From NCBI GenBank assembly GCA_027080505.1, contig JALWRX010000029.1, positions 1-64,000 of the forward strand: a stretch of 64,000 nucleotides of DNA, given 5' to 3'. Every line of letters starts with the position of its first letter. Position 1 is the first letter of the stretch. The translations under genes and the position numbers were made by a program. Positions 46,335 through 54,785 of this stretch are shown in pieces. This DNA is from Ghiorsea sp. (lineage in GTDB: Bacteria; Pseudomonadota; Zetaproteobacteria; Mariprofundales; Mariprofundaceae). Below the pieces are notes generated by a model that did no database searches, was not told the origin of the DNA, and worked only from the letters and a program-made list of their open reading frames with translations.

Positions 46335-46363
46335 ACACTACATCATCATTTTGATGATGTCAA
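46335..46363 (-). promoter_or_regulatory. CBASS promoter with perfect palindromic operator
   Basis: Plus-strand 46340-46360 is a perfect inverted repeat ACATCATCA-TTT-TGATGATGT. On the minus strand TTGACA (46363-46358) and TAGTGT (46340-46335) are 17 bp apart and the palindrome fills the spacer. A dimeric repressor bound here would shut off the CBASS operon. The adjacent divergent WYL-domain gene is the obvious candidate, as CapW represses other CBASS loci. Confidence 0.78.
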
Positions 46364-46433
46364 TTGTTATAAGGCTATTGATTATTATGATTATGTGCAA
46401 TATGGTTCGCCATAGTTAAATTATGAGGGTGTG

Positions 46434-47297
46434 ATGAATAAATTAGATTCAATTAGTGATATTCAGCTAGAAAGAGTAAAGTATATAGATTATTGCGCTT
46501 ATTTCTTGGGCAAGGTTGGTCGTAAAGACTTGCAGCAAAAATTTGGCATTGCCCCAGCAGCAGCTACTCGAGATTTTAACTTGTACAACACAGAGGCTCC
46601 AGACAATCTCACTTATCAACCTAACATCCGCTCATATGTAATCAGTCAAAATTTCAAGCCTATATTCAGTTACACTTCTGATAACACCTTATCAAGGATC
46701 ACTAATGAATTAGCAGATGCTTCAGTTACGCCTGAAAACACCCTTCGTTTAGGGCGAAGTCTTGAAGTAGGTCTTCTATCTAAATTAACCAGAAGCATTT
46801 ATTTAAACAAAGCTATTGAGTGTGTTTACCGCTCTACAAGAAGCGGCGAAAGCACTAAGCAGTTAGTTCCCCATGCTATTTTTGATACTGGTTTGCACTG
46901 GTATGTCCGTGCTTACGACAGAAGCGAAAACAGAAGACATTTTTCCGACTTCTCACTGTCTAGGTTTCTAAAAGTTACTGAATTAGATGCTCCACCAGAA
47001 CAAGGGGAGCTTCAATCTAATGACCATACATATAACAAGTTTGTCACTTTAAAAATAATCCCTCATCCCAATCAAAAGCATCCTAAAACCATTGAGTTTG
47101 ATTATGGCATGAGAGATGGAGTTTTAGAAAAAAAAGTGCGCTCATCACTTGCAGGTTATTTACTGCGACGTTGGAACGTTGATTGTTCACTTAACGAGAA
47201 GCTTTCAGGCAATGAATTTCAGTTATACCTAAAAAACACCTCTGAGATCATGAACCATGCTGATTTATTTTTAGCCCCTGGGTTTAAAAAATCCTGA
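46434..47297 (+). CDS. capW: CapW-like WYL-domain repressor
   Basis: A 287-aa regulator divergent from the CBASS operon. The N-terminal winged helix (about 10-95) has GKVGRKDLQQKFGIAPAAAT. A WYL domain (about 115-190) contains IYLNKAIECVYRSTRSGEST and HAIFDTGLHWYVRAYDRSEN, and a C-terminal WCX-type region (LRRWNVDCSLNEK) completes it. This is the layout of CapW and BrxR, which control CBASS and BREX. ATG 46434 follows GAGGG; a GTG is 3 bp upstream. The symbol is given by architecture plus context. Confidence 0.85.
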   Translation: MNKLDSISDIQLERVKYIDYCAYFLGKVGRKDLQQKFGIAPAAATRDFNLYNTEAPDNLTYQPNIRSYVISQNFKPIFSYTSDNTLSRITNELADASVTPENTLRLGRSLEVGLLSKLTRSIYLNKAIECVYRSTRSGESTKQLVPHAIFDTGLHWYVRAYDRSENRRHFSDFSLSRFLKVTELDAPPEQGELQSNDHTYNKFVTLKIIPHPNQKHPKTIEFDYGMRDGVLEKKVRSSLAGYLLRRWNVDCSLNEKLSGNEFQLYLKNTSEIMNHADLFLAPGFKKS

Positions 47298-47920
47298 ATA
47301 GTATTTGTATCAAAATGGAAAGAAACACCTCATTGCTGATTAACAACGCGGGGATGGCTTAAGTTCCCCCGATTCGCCCCCGTATAGTCGGGACTGTTCA
47401 CACTTTCATCTTGCTACCTATTTGGTAACTAACCCATAAAAAATCTTTGCATAGCAAAGCTATCTCATTCCAGCGATGACTGGCTTGGGTTCCTGCTCAC
47501 CCAGGTGGTGCCTGTGGTTTACACATTTCTTATCTCCTTTTCTGTAGTTTAACCAGAAAGAGCGCACCTATCCCCAAAAGGGAAAAGTGAGGCTCCCTCT
47601 TGGTATTTCTCTCCTCACCTGCCTAACTATCGTTAAAAGCAAGCCGAGCCACCAATGGTGTTTGCTCTACCCCGTGAGGTTTTGGGGTTCATCACTGATA
47701 TGATAAATCATGAACAGTGATAATTTTAATGTGGAGAAGATAGGTTAAACATTTGTGAAATCAACATGTTAGATGCTCAATAAGAAAAAAGGACTGCATA
47801 GGCTCGCATAGGACAAACATACAGCTTTTTGACTTCCCTTAACAAGGCAAGCTTTCATAAATCGCCATTAAAAAGGCAGCTAAAAAGCTGCCTAATTCAA
47901 CACACTTACTTCTAACTAAC
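47298..47920. other. 620-bp non-coding region with several inverted repeats
   Basis: No protein gene is convincing here. Several stems are visible: CACC/GGTG at about 47650, ACCCC/GGGGT around 47670-47688, ATCACTG/CAGTGAT at 47691-47721, and GGGT/ACCC near 47487-47502. On the minus strand AGGAG precedes a 9-codon ORF (MCKPQAPPG, stop), and the same frame continues with further scattered stops. CGAGCCACCA at 47645-47654 equals the 3' end of tRNA-Phe. It may be a structured RNA, a decayed insertion or an old recombination junction. Confidence 0.5.
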
Positions 47921-48991
47921 TTAGTTTTGTCTCAACCTTATAAACAGCAACATAAAGCCTATGAAAAGCATTGGGAAAGGTATTGATGTTGGTGTCAAGC
48001 AACCTCCACCACCTGAGTCAGCGTTGATTGTTGTCGGTGTAGGTGTTGGTGTACTACCACCTGTTCCGCTCGATGTGCTTGTTTGAAGATTTAACCCAGT
48101 GGGTATCGTTATTTGCCCCCAAGCATTTGAGCCCCAAGCAACCACGGTTCCATCTGATTTTAATGCGACTGTATGAAATTTACCAGCATCAATCGCAATC
48201 ACACTCGATAACCCAATAGGTATTGTTGTTTGTCCAAAAGTATTATCTCCCCAGGCAGCAACTGTTCCATCTGATTTCAAAGCCACAGTAAAACCTGCAC
48301 CTGCCTGAACATCAGTCACGCTGGCAAGACCTACTGGTATGGTTATTTGGCCTGCTGTATTACCACCCCACGCAGTTACAAGGCCATCTGTTTTAACAAT
48401 TACCGTATGACCTACTCCTGCTGAAACCTTGGAAACAGAGGTCAATCCCACTGGAACTGATGTTTGTCCTGAATAATTTTGCCCCCACATTGTTATCGTT
48501 GTATCTGATTTTAATGCAATTGAGTCGTGAAAACCTGCTGCAATAGCAGTAACACCTATCAAACCAGCTGGTAATGTTGTCGAACCAAAAACATCTGTTC
48601 CCCATGTTACTACAGTACCATCTGACTTAAGCGCTAACGAATGAGCCGAACCTGCTGCAATAGCAGTCACACCTGTTAAACCAACAGGTACTGATGCTTG
48701 CAGGCTTGCATTTGAACCCCACGCCACAACTGTACCATCTGACTTTAATGCTAAAACATGACTATCGCCAGCAGCAATGGCAACGACACCTGACAAACCA
48801 GCTGGTACTGTTGTTTGACCAAAGCTATTCCCTCCCCACGCAACAAGTGTCCCATCTGCTTTTAATACTATTGTAAAGTCAGCACCTGCGGCTACAGCAG
48901 GCGTTGCTGCCGATGCATATTGTACATTTAACATGGTCATAGTAATTGTAAGCGTTATAAACGAATACTTTCTCAAAAATTTTAATATCAA
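47921..48991 (-). CDS. Secreted RCC1-repeat protein with Cys-type C-terminal sorting signal
   Basis: A 356-aa protein: signal peptide ending about residue 28 (NVQYASA), then about seven RCC1-like repeats with core LKSDGTVVAWGSN...VPVGLTGVTAIAAG, forming a propeller. A Ser/Thr/Pro linker follows, then GGGGCLTPTSIPFPMLFIGF and a basic tail. That ending resembles those of three cytochrome-like proteins at 57-59 kb. TTG at 48991, with AGGGGA upstream, is the only start giving a full signal peptide. Function unknown; surface display is inferred. Confidence 0.8.
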   Translation of the reverse strand: MILKFLRKYSFITLTITMTMLNVQYASAATPAVAAGADFTIVLKADGTLVAWGGNSFGQTTVPAGLSGVVAIAAGDSHVLALKSDGTVVAWGSNASLQASVPVGLTGVTAIAAGSAHSLALKSDGTVVTWGTDVFGSTTLPAGLIGVTAIAAGFHDSIALKSDTTITMWGQNYSGQTSVPVGLTSVSKVSAGVGHTVIVKTDGLVTAWGGNTAGQITIPVGLASVTDVQAGAGFTVALKSDGTVAAWGDNTFGQTTIPIGLSSVIAIDAGKFHTVALKSDGTVVAWGSNAWGQITIPTGLNLQTSTSSGTGGSTPTPTPTTINADSGGGGCLTPTSIPFPMLFIGFMLLFIRLRQN

Positions 48992-49052
48992 TTTAATTCC
49001 CCTAGTTTTTGGTTAAAAATGTCGCATCTCAAAACGGACAAATCGCACTATC

Positions 49053-49098
49053 TTGAGTAAAAAGTAACACGCACTATAATACCCCATAATAGGGTATT
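49053..49098 (+). promoter_or_regulatory. Promoter and operator of the XRE gene
   Basis: TTGAGT (49053-49058) and a perfect TATAAT (49075-49080) with a 16-bp spacer. Immediately downstream an inverted repeat AATACCC (49078-49084) / GGGTATT (49092-49098) overlaps the likely start site, suggesting autoregulation by the XRE protein. Confidence 0.65.
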
Positions 49099-49124
49099 GC
49101 AAGCAGTAATCTATTGTCCCATCC

Positions 49125-49394
49125 ATGGATAGAGATAAGTGGAGTGCCCGACAGGACTTTTTGCAGAAGTCCTTACGTGAACTGAGAAAAGAAAGCCAAC
49201 AAACACAAGTTCAGTTGGCGAAAAAACTAGGTCGCCCCCAAACTTATGTTAGTAAATATGAATTAGGCGAAAGACGACTAGACTTGTTTGAAATCAATGA
49301 TATTTGTAACGCCTGTGATTCAACACTTACTGAATTTATTGCAAGGATTGAACCTCAACTTAAGCGGTACTCTGCACTGAATAAAAAGGTATAA
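49125..49394 (+). CDS. XRE-family HTH regulator
   Basis: An 89-aa protein with a standard HTH_3 fold: LRELRKESQQTQVQLAKKLG, RPQTYVSKYELGERRLDLFE. It has a C-terminal tail but no effector domain and no adjacent toxin. The 3' end overlaps the convergent integrase by 35 bp. Likely regulates itself and possibly island genes. A ribosome site is not obvious. Confidence 0.85.
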   Translation: MDRDKWSARQDFLQKSLRELRKESQQTQVQLAKKLGRPQTYVSKYELGERRLDLFEINDICNACDSTLTEFIARIEPQLKRYSALNKKV

Positions 49395-50586
49395 CTTGAG
49401 CACCATCACGTAGGCTATCTAAATAATCTGCCCATGATTGCATCATTTTTACCCTTTCTGGTAAATGCCTAGCATGATTATAGGCTTCCTTAATTGCATT
49501 ACCTTCTTTATGCGCCAATTGTCTTTCAATAAAATCAGAATTAAACCCAAGCTCATGCAATAAAGTTGAAGCCATTGCTCTAAAACCATGAGCCGTCATC
49601 GTATGTTTATCATAACCAAGGCGGCGTAAAGTCACGTTAATCGTATTATTACTGATTGGTTGTTTGTTCGTGCGAATTGAAGGGAACACATAACGCCCAT
49701 TGCCTGTAAGGGGTTGAATATCTTTCAAAATAGCAACAGCCTGATTCGAAAGTGGTACTATATGTACTTGCCTCATCTTCATTTTTTCTGCAGCTATCTT
49801 TATTTGTTTGTTTTCAAAATCAATTTCCTTCCACTCTAGGTGCCTAATTTCACCAGGTCTTAAAAAGACATAAGGGGTGAGCATGAGAGCAGCTTTAACA
49901 ACATAAGTGCCTTCAAACCCTTGAATGGCTCTCATCAATTCCCCAGCCTTTCTTGGCTCTGTAATACATGCATAATGTCTTCTTTTCTTATGCTTTAAGA
50001 AGCCTTTAATCATTGTTGTTGGGTCTATTTCAAGCTCATGATGTATCACGCCATAACAAAAGATTTGCGAACACAAAGCTTTAACACGCCTCGCTGTTTC
50101 TTCTGCTCCCCGATCAGCAATGCGTTTCAACGTATCCAATACCATTGATGCTTTTATACTCTTTATCGGCAAGTCTCCTAGCCAAGGAAACACATTTTGC
50201 TCCAAGCTTGTCATCACTTTCGCTGCATAAGCCTCAGATAAATCCTTTGAATATGAAGCAAACCACTCCCTTGCAACTCCTTCAAAAGTTGAAGCTTGAG
50301 ATTCTGCTGTTTTCCTAGCCTCCTCCTGTTTCTTAACTTGAGAAGGGTCAATTCCCTCAGCTAAGAGCTCACGTGCTTGAGTCTTCGCTTTTCTCGCAAG
50401 CTTGGCGGACATATCAGGATAAACTCCGATGGCTAAGGTTTTACGCTTACCACCATAGCGGTAATCAAAGCGCCAATACTTACCTGACTTCAAAACAAGC
50501 AAATATAAACCTTCTCCATCAGTTAATTTTAATTGCTTCCTGCCCTCGGGCACCTTTGCTGCTCGAATTTTCACGTCTGGTAACAT
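49360..50586 (-). CDS. P4-type tyrosine integrase (integrase 2)
   Basis: A 408-aa integrase. The N-terminal DUF4102 arm-binding domain (PDVKIRAAKVPEGRKQLKLT, DGEGLYLLVLKSG) precedes a core-binding domain and a catalytic domain with Arg in FLRPGEIRHLEWKEI, HxxR in TAHGFRAMASTLLHELGF, then QLAHKEGNAIKEAYNHARHL with His and Tyr. ATG 50586 with GGAGG upstream fits the family start; the frame extends to 50628. It sits 190 bp from the 3' end of tRNA-Ala, the expected place for an integrase targeting that tRNA, and an arm-type motif lies just upstream of its ribosome site. Confidence 0.93.
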   Translation of the reverse strand: MLPDVKIRAAKVPEGRKQLKLTDGEGLYLLVLKSGKYWRFDYRYGGKRKTLAIGVYPDMSAKLARKAKTQARELLAEGIDPSQVKKQEEARKTAESQASTFEGVAREWFASYSKDLSEAYAAKVMTSLEQNVFPWLGDLPIKSIKASMVLDTLKRIADRGAEETARRVKALCSQIFCYGVIHHELEIDPTTMIKGFLKHKKRRHYACITEPRKAGELMRAIQGFEGTYVVKAALMLTPYVFLRPGEIRHLEWKEIDFENKQIKIAAEKMKMRQVHIVPLSNQAVAILKDIQPLTGNGRYVFPSIRTNKQPISNNTINVTLRRLGYDKHTMTAHGFRAMASTLLHELGFNSDFIERQLAHKEGNAIKEAYNHARHLPERVKMMQSWADYLDSLRDGAQVIPFYSVQSTA

Positions 50587-50600
50587 ATATACCTCCAACC

Positions 50601-50668
50601 TTGACGGTATATTTTTGTCCATTGTCATCCAATGATGTTTTATACCGTCAAATATACCGTCAATTTAA
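50601..50668 (+). repeat. Right integrase arm-type sites
   Basis: TTGACGGTATA (50601-50611, inverted) and a 28-bp block at 50641-50668 with two TACCGTCA copies. The block matches the left end (32965-32992) at 26 of 28 positions. The inverted copy is in the integrase promoter region, suggesting autoregulation. Confidence 0.75.
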
Positions 50669-50774
50669 GTGTATCTGTAGAAATAGTATAAGACCACATT
50701 AGACAATATGGCAAGAAAAAATCCATTAAACACAAGGTTTAATGGATTTTATTGGACAATATAAAATTTTCAAT

Positions 50775-50850
50775 TGGTGGAGCCTAGCGGGATCGAACCG
50801 CTGACCTCCACACTGCCAGTGTGGCGCTCTCCCAGCTGAGCTAAGGCCCC
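50775..50850 (-). tRNA. tRNA-Ala (anticodon GGC), island integration target
   Basis: Minus-strand cloverleaf: acceptor GGGGCCT/AGGCTCC (one G-U pair), D arm GCTC...GAGC, anticodon stem CCACA/TGTGG with loop CTGGCAG (anticodon GGC), T arm CAGCG/CGCTA-like with TTCGATC, discriminator A and encoded CCA. The 3' end faces the P4-type integrase and is the right att site (50775-50797). Confidence 0.95.
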
Positions 50851-50955
50851 ATTTTTACCCGATGGACAAATTTCACACCAGCAAAAGTGAGCCGCATTTA
50901 GCCATGTGCTTTGTTTTGTGTCAATATGCGCCCATCTTATGATTCGAGGTTTGCT

Positions 50956-52395
50956 GTGAAACTGTTCCAACGCATTTTATCTGCCGATTGTGATACGCCT
51001 GTATCTTTGTTTGCGCGCTTGCGCGGAAATCATGACTGCTTTCTATTTGAAAGCGCGGAGGGCGGCGAGCATTGGGGGCGTTACAGCATCATCGGTTTTG
51101 ACCCTGCGCAAATTGCCATTGAAGAGGAAAATGGGTTAATCATTCAGCATCGTGATGGTAGTGAACAACGCTTTGCCGCAGGCGATATTTTGACCTGGAT
51201 TCGCCACACCGTCATCAACCATGACGTGGTGGATAGCGATAATGATTTGCCATTTACTGGCGGCGCTGTGGGCTACTTTTCTTACGATATCATCCATAGG
51301 TTTGAACCTGGTGTGGAGCAAAAAGTGACGGGGCATCAAGCTGTCGCCGCTTATATGTTGGTGGATAGGTTTGTGGTGTTTGATAATCTCAAAGGCATTG
51401 TGCACCTGTGCGTTTTAGAAGCTTCGCAGGCGGAAGCTGATGTGATTTTAGATGATATTGAAAGCACACTTGCCCATACCGCTGCACCTGCACCATTCCA
51501 TCCGCATATGAATGATGAGCTTGCCTTAGATATTCCACCATCTAACGTCACCCAGCAAGAATATGAAAGCATGGTAGAAACTGCCAAGGAATACATTTTG
51601 GCAGGTGATATTTTTCAGGTGGTGGTCTCACAACGCTTTAGCAAACCGCTGGATGTGGATCCTTTGGCATTGTATCGCGCCATTCGCCATATCAACCCAT
51701 CTCCATATTTATTTTATATGGCGATTCAGGGCGTGACTTTAATTGGTTCGTCACCTGAAATCTTGGTGCGCAAAGAAGGCGACAAAGCCATTGTTCGCCC
51801 TATTGCAGGCACTCGACCACGAGGCAAAACCAAAGAAGAAGATTTGGCTTTGGAAAAAGAATTGTTGGCAGACACCAAAGAGCTTGCAGAACACGTGATG
51901 CTGGTGGACTTAGGGCGCAATGATTTGGGCAGAGTCAGCCAGTTTGGTTCGGTCAAAGTCACCGACTCTATGGCGATTGAACGCTATTCCCATGTCATGC
52001 ATATTGTATCGCAAGTGGAAGGCACGTTGCGTGATGACGTGGATGCACTGGATTTATTGGCTGCCACATTCCCCGCAGGCACATTATCGGGTGCACCCAA
52101 AATTCGCGCCATGCAAATTATTGATGAATTGGAAGGCCAACCACGCGGCCCTTATGGCGGCTGCATTGGTCATATTTCTTTTGGTGGTGAAAATATGGAT
52201 ACTGCCATCATTATTCGTACGGCTGTGATTGAAGATGATGTGCTCAATGTGCAAGCAGGTGCCGGTTTGGTCGCAGATTCTGTGCCTGAAACCGAATACC
52301 AAGAATGTGTGAACAAGGCATCTGCCATGTTCCGAGCTGTGGCGCTCGCTGCGGCACAACCTTCCACCTCACAAAGCAACGGAGAAGCATCATGA
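50956..52395 (+). CDS. trpE: Anthranilate synthase component I
   Basis: A chorismate-utilising enzyme of about 480 aa, first step of tryptophan synthesis. Motifs: [66 protein letters not shown], and [20 protein letters not shown]. The GTG at 50956 has GAGG upstream; ATG 50926 and TTG 50911 are in-frame alternatives without a clear site. The stop overlaps trpG (ATGA). No leader-peptide attenuator is seen in the short upstream region, which holds tRNA-Ala on the other strand. Confidence 0.95.
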   Translation: MKLFQRILSADCDTPVSLFARLRGNHDCFLFESAEGGEHWGRYSIIGFDPAQIAIEEENGLIIQHRDGSEQRFAAGDILTWIRHTVINHDVVDSDNDLPFTGGAVGYFSYDIIHRFEPGVEQKVTGHQAVAAYMLVDRFVVFDNLKGIVHLCVLEASQAEADVILDDIESTLAHTAAPAPFHPHMNDELALDIPPSNVTQQEYESMVETAKEYILAGDIFQVVVSQRFSKPLDVDPLALYRAIRHINPSPYLFYMAIQGVTLIGSSPEILVRKEGDKAIVRPIAGTRPRGKTKEEDLALEKELLADTKELAEHVMLVDLGRNDLGRVSQFGSVKVTDSMAIERYSHVMHIVSQVEGTLRDDVDALDLLAATFPAGTLSGAPKIRAMQIIDELEGQPRGPYGGCIGHISFGGENMDTAIIIRTAVIEDDVLNVQAGAGLVADSVPETEYQECVNKASAMFRAVALAAAQPSTSQSNGEAS

Positions 52396-52961
52396 GTGCG
52401 GCAACATTAGTCATTGATAACTACGATTCGTTTACATTCAACTTGGTGCAATACTTGGGTGAACTTGGTGATGTGCCGCAGGTGTATCGCAATGATAAAA
52501 TCAGCATTGCGGAAATCGAAGATTTAAAACCCTCGCGTATTCTGATTTCACCCGGCCCTTGCACCCCCGCAGAAGCAGGTGTTTCCAAAGCAGTCATTGA
52601 ACATTTCTCAGGCAAGCTGCCCATTTTGGGCGTATGCCTTGGGCATCAATCCATTGGCGAAGTCTTTGGCGGCAAAGTGATTCGCGCGCCACGTTTGATG
52701 CATGGCAAAGTAAGCCCCATCCACCATGATGAAGCGGGTATATTCAAAGGTTTACCCACTCCGTTTACGGCAACCCGTTACCACTCTTTGATTGTGAATG
52801 AGCCTTTGCCTGATGCGCTCATCCGCACAGCGTGGACAGAAGAAGGCGAGCTCATGGGTTTAAGGCATAAAGAGCATCCAACATTCGGGCTCCAATTTCA
52901 TCCTGAATCTATTTTAACCGAACATGGGCATACCATGCTGAAAAACTTTTTGGAGTTATGA
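52392..52961 (+). CDS. trpG: Anthranilate synthase component II (glutamine amidotransferase)
   Basis: A 189-aa class I amidotransferase supplying ammonia to TrpE. The nucleophile Cys lies in [16 protein letters not shown], with His and Glu of the triad in [14 protein letters not shown]. The start at 52392 overlaps the trpE stop. PabA activity for folate is possible in addition. trpD begins 1 bp after the stop. Confidence 0.95.
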   Translation: MSAATLVIDNYDSFTFNLVQYLGELGDVPQVYRNDKISIAEIEDLKPSRILISPGPCTPAEAGVSKAVIEHFSGKLPILGVCLGHQSIGEVFGGKVIRAPRLMHGKVSPIHHDEAGIFKGLPTPFTATRYHSLIVNEPLPDALIRTAWTEEGELMGLRHKEHPTFGLQFHPESILTEHGHTMLKNFLEL

Positions 52962-52962
52962 T

Positions 52963-53982
52963 ATGAGCTACAACATCCAACAAGCCATTGCTGAAACACA
53001 AAAAGGCATCCCCTTAAGCAGCGCGCAAGCGGAAACCGTGTTCAACCAAATCATGCAGGGCGAAGCCACACCTGCACAAATCGGCGCATTATTGATGGGG
53101 TTAAGCATGTTAGGCGAAACCCCTGAATTGGTTGCAGGTGCTGCAAGAGCCATGCGCAGTGCGGCGACCAAGATTGCGCCCCAAGCATCAGGTTTACTCG
53201 ATACCTGCGGTACGGGTGGCGATGGCGCATCCACGTTTAATATATCCACCACTGTTGCCATTGTTTTAGCAGCATGCGGCGTACCTGTGGCCAAGCATGG
53301 CAATCGTGCGATTTCTTCCAAGTCTGGCAGTGCGGATGTGTTGGAAGCCTTGGGCGTGAAACTGGATATTTCACCTGAAAAGGTAGCTGATTGCATTGAT
53401 GAAGTCGGTATTGGTTTTCTTTTTGCCCCGCAATGTCATCCAGCTATGAAATATGCAGGCCCTGTACGCCGTGAGATGGGCGTGCGCTCCGTGTTCAATC
53501 TTTTAGGGCCATTGACCAACCCTGCTAACGCTGATTACCAAATCTTGGGCGTGTTTGGTGAAGATAAATTGGATTTGGTGGCAGGTGCATTATCGCAACT
53601 GGGTACCAAACGCGCTTTAATCGTGCATGGTCGCGATGGTTTGGATGAGATTACGACGACAGACATAACCGATGCCGTTTGGGTGGAAGATGGTAAAACC
53701 CACCGCTTTGAAATTGACCCCGCAGCATTTGGTATGCCATATGCCACAGCCAAAGCTTTGCAAGGCGGCGATGCTGCATTTAATGCTGAAGTGATTAAAC
53801 ATATCCTTGCCGGTGTAGAAGGTGCTGGGCGTGATATTGTGCTCTTAAACAGCGCGGCAGCCCTTTGGGTAGCAGGTAAGGTGGCTAGCATTGCTGATGG
53901 GCTTGGCGTTGTTGCCAAAGCTATTGATGATGGCAAAGCGACTGACACTTTGAATGCATTGATTGCATTCACCAATAAATAA
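52963..53982 (+). CDS. trpD: Anthranilate phosphoribosyltransferase
   Basis: A 339-aa TrpD. The glycine-rich PRPP site [39 protein letters not shown], and [20 protein letters not shown] are all family signatures. It transfers phosphoribose to anthranilate. Second-step enzyme in the trpEGDC unit, with only one base between trpG and trpD. Confidence 0.96.
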   Translation: MSYNIQQAIAETQKGIPLSSAQAETVFNQIMQGEATPAQIGALLMGLSMLGETPELVAGAARAMRSAATKIAPQASGLLDTCGTGGDGASTFNISTTVAIVLAACGVPVAKHGNRAISSKSGSADVLEALGVKLDISPEKVADCIDEVGIGFLFAPQCHPAMKYAGPVRREMGVRSVFNLLGPLTNPANADYQILGVFGEDKLDLVAGALSQLGTKRALIVHGRDGLDEITTTDITDAVWVEDGKTHRFEIDPAAFGMPYATAKALQGGDAAFNAEVIKHILAGVEGAGRDIVLLNSAAALWVAGKVASIADGLGVVAKAIDDGKATDTLNALIAFTNK

Positions 53983-53989
53983 GCTGATT

Positions 53990-54778
53990 ATGAGTTCAAT
54001 ATTAAATAAAATCGCGGCATATAAACGCGAGTGGGTGAAAAGCTGCAAACAAAAAGTCAGCGAACAGGCACTCATCACCCAAGCGAAAGCTATTCAGCCT
54101 CTAGATTATGCAGGTGCTTTAATCGAGCGCATCAGCAAACAAGAAAATGCCGTGATTGCGGAAGTGAAAAAAGCATCACCATCCAAGGGCATTATCCGCG
54201 AAGACTTTCATCCTGTAAGCATTGCCAAGGCTTATGAGCAAGGTGGCGCAACATGTTTATCCGTGCTCACCGATGTGAAATATTTTCAGGGTGATGACCA
54301 GTTCGTGCGCGATATTCGCAAAAACGTGAGTATCCCGATTTTGCGCAAAGATTTTATGCTAGACCCTTACCAAATCATTGAAGCACGCGCCATGGGCGCA
54401 AGCTGTATCCTGCTGATTATGGCGATGATTGAAGATGAGTTGGCGCAGGAATTATGTGCCGCCGCTATTGAATTGGGGCTTTCAGTATTACCCGAAGTGC
54501 ATGATGCTAAAGAGTTGGAACGGGCTATGGATTTAAACACGCCATTGCTTGGTATCAATAATCGTAATCTGCATACCTTTGATATTACCCTGCAAACCAC
54601 ATTGGACTTGCTCACTGAAATACCCAACGAACGCACGGTGATTACCGAATCAGGCATTTTTACCCATGATGATATTCAGCTGATGAACCAACATGATGTC
54701 TATGGCTTTTTAGTGGGCGAATCATTGATGCGCCAAGATGACCCAGGAGCAGCACTACAAACATTGCTGGGCGTGTAA
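53990..54778 (+). CDS. trpC: Indole-3-glycerol phosphate synthase
   Basis: A 262-aa TIM-barrel enzyme starting [20 protein letters not shown]. Diagnostic motifs are [59 protein letters not shown] and [11 protein letters not shown]. The ATG at 53990 is chosen; the upstream frame from 53963 overlaps trpD without matching the family. trpF, trpB and trpA are not in this window. Confidence 0.95.
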   Translation: MSSILNKIAAYKREWVKSCKQKVSEQALITQAKAIQPLDYAGALIERISKQENAVIAEVKKASPSKGIIREDFHPVSIAKAYEQGGATCLSVLTDVKYFQGDDQFVRDIRKNVSIPILRKDFMLDPYQIIEARAMGASCILLIMAMIEDELAQELCAAAIELGLSVLPEVHDAKELERAMDLNTPLLGINNRNLHTFDITLQTTLDLLTEIPNERTVITESGIFTHDDIQLMNQHDVYGFLVGESLMRQDDPGAALQTLLGV

Positions 54779-54785
54779 ACGCGCC

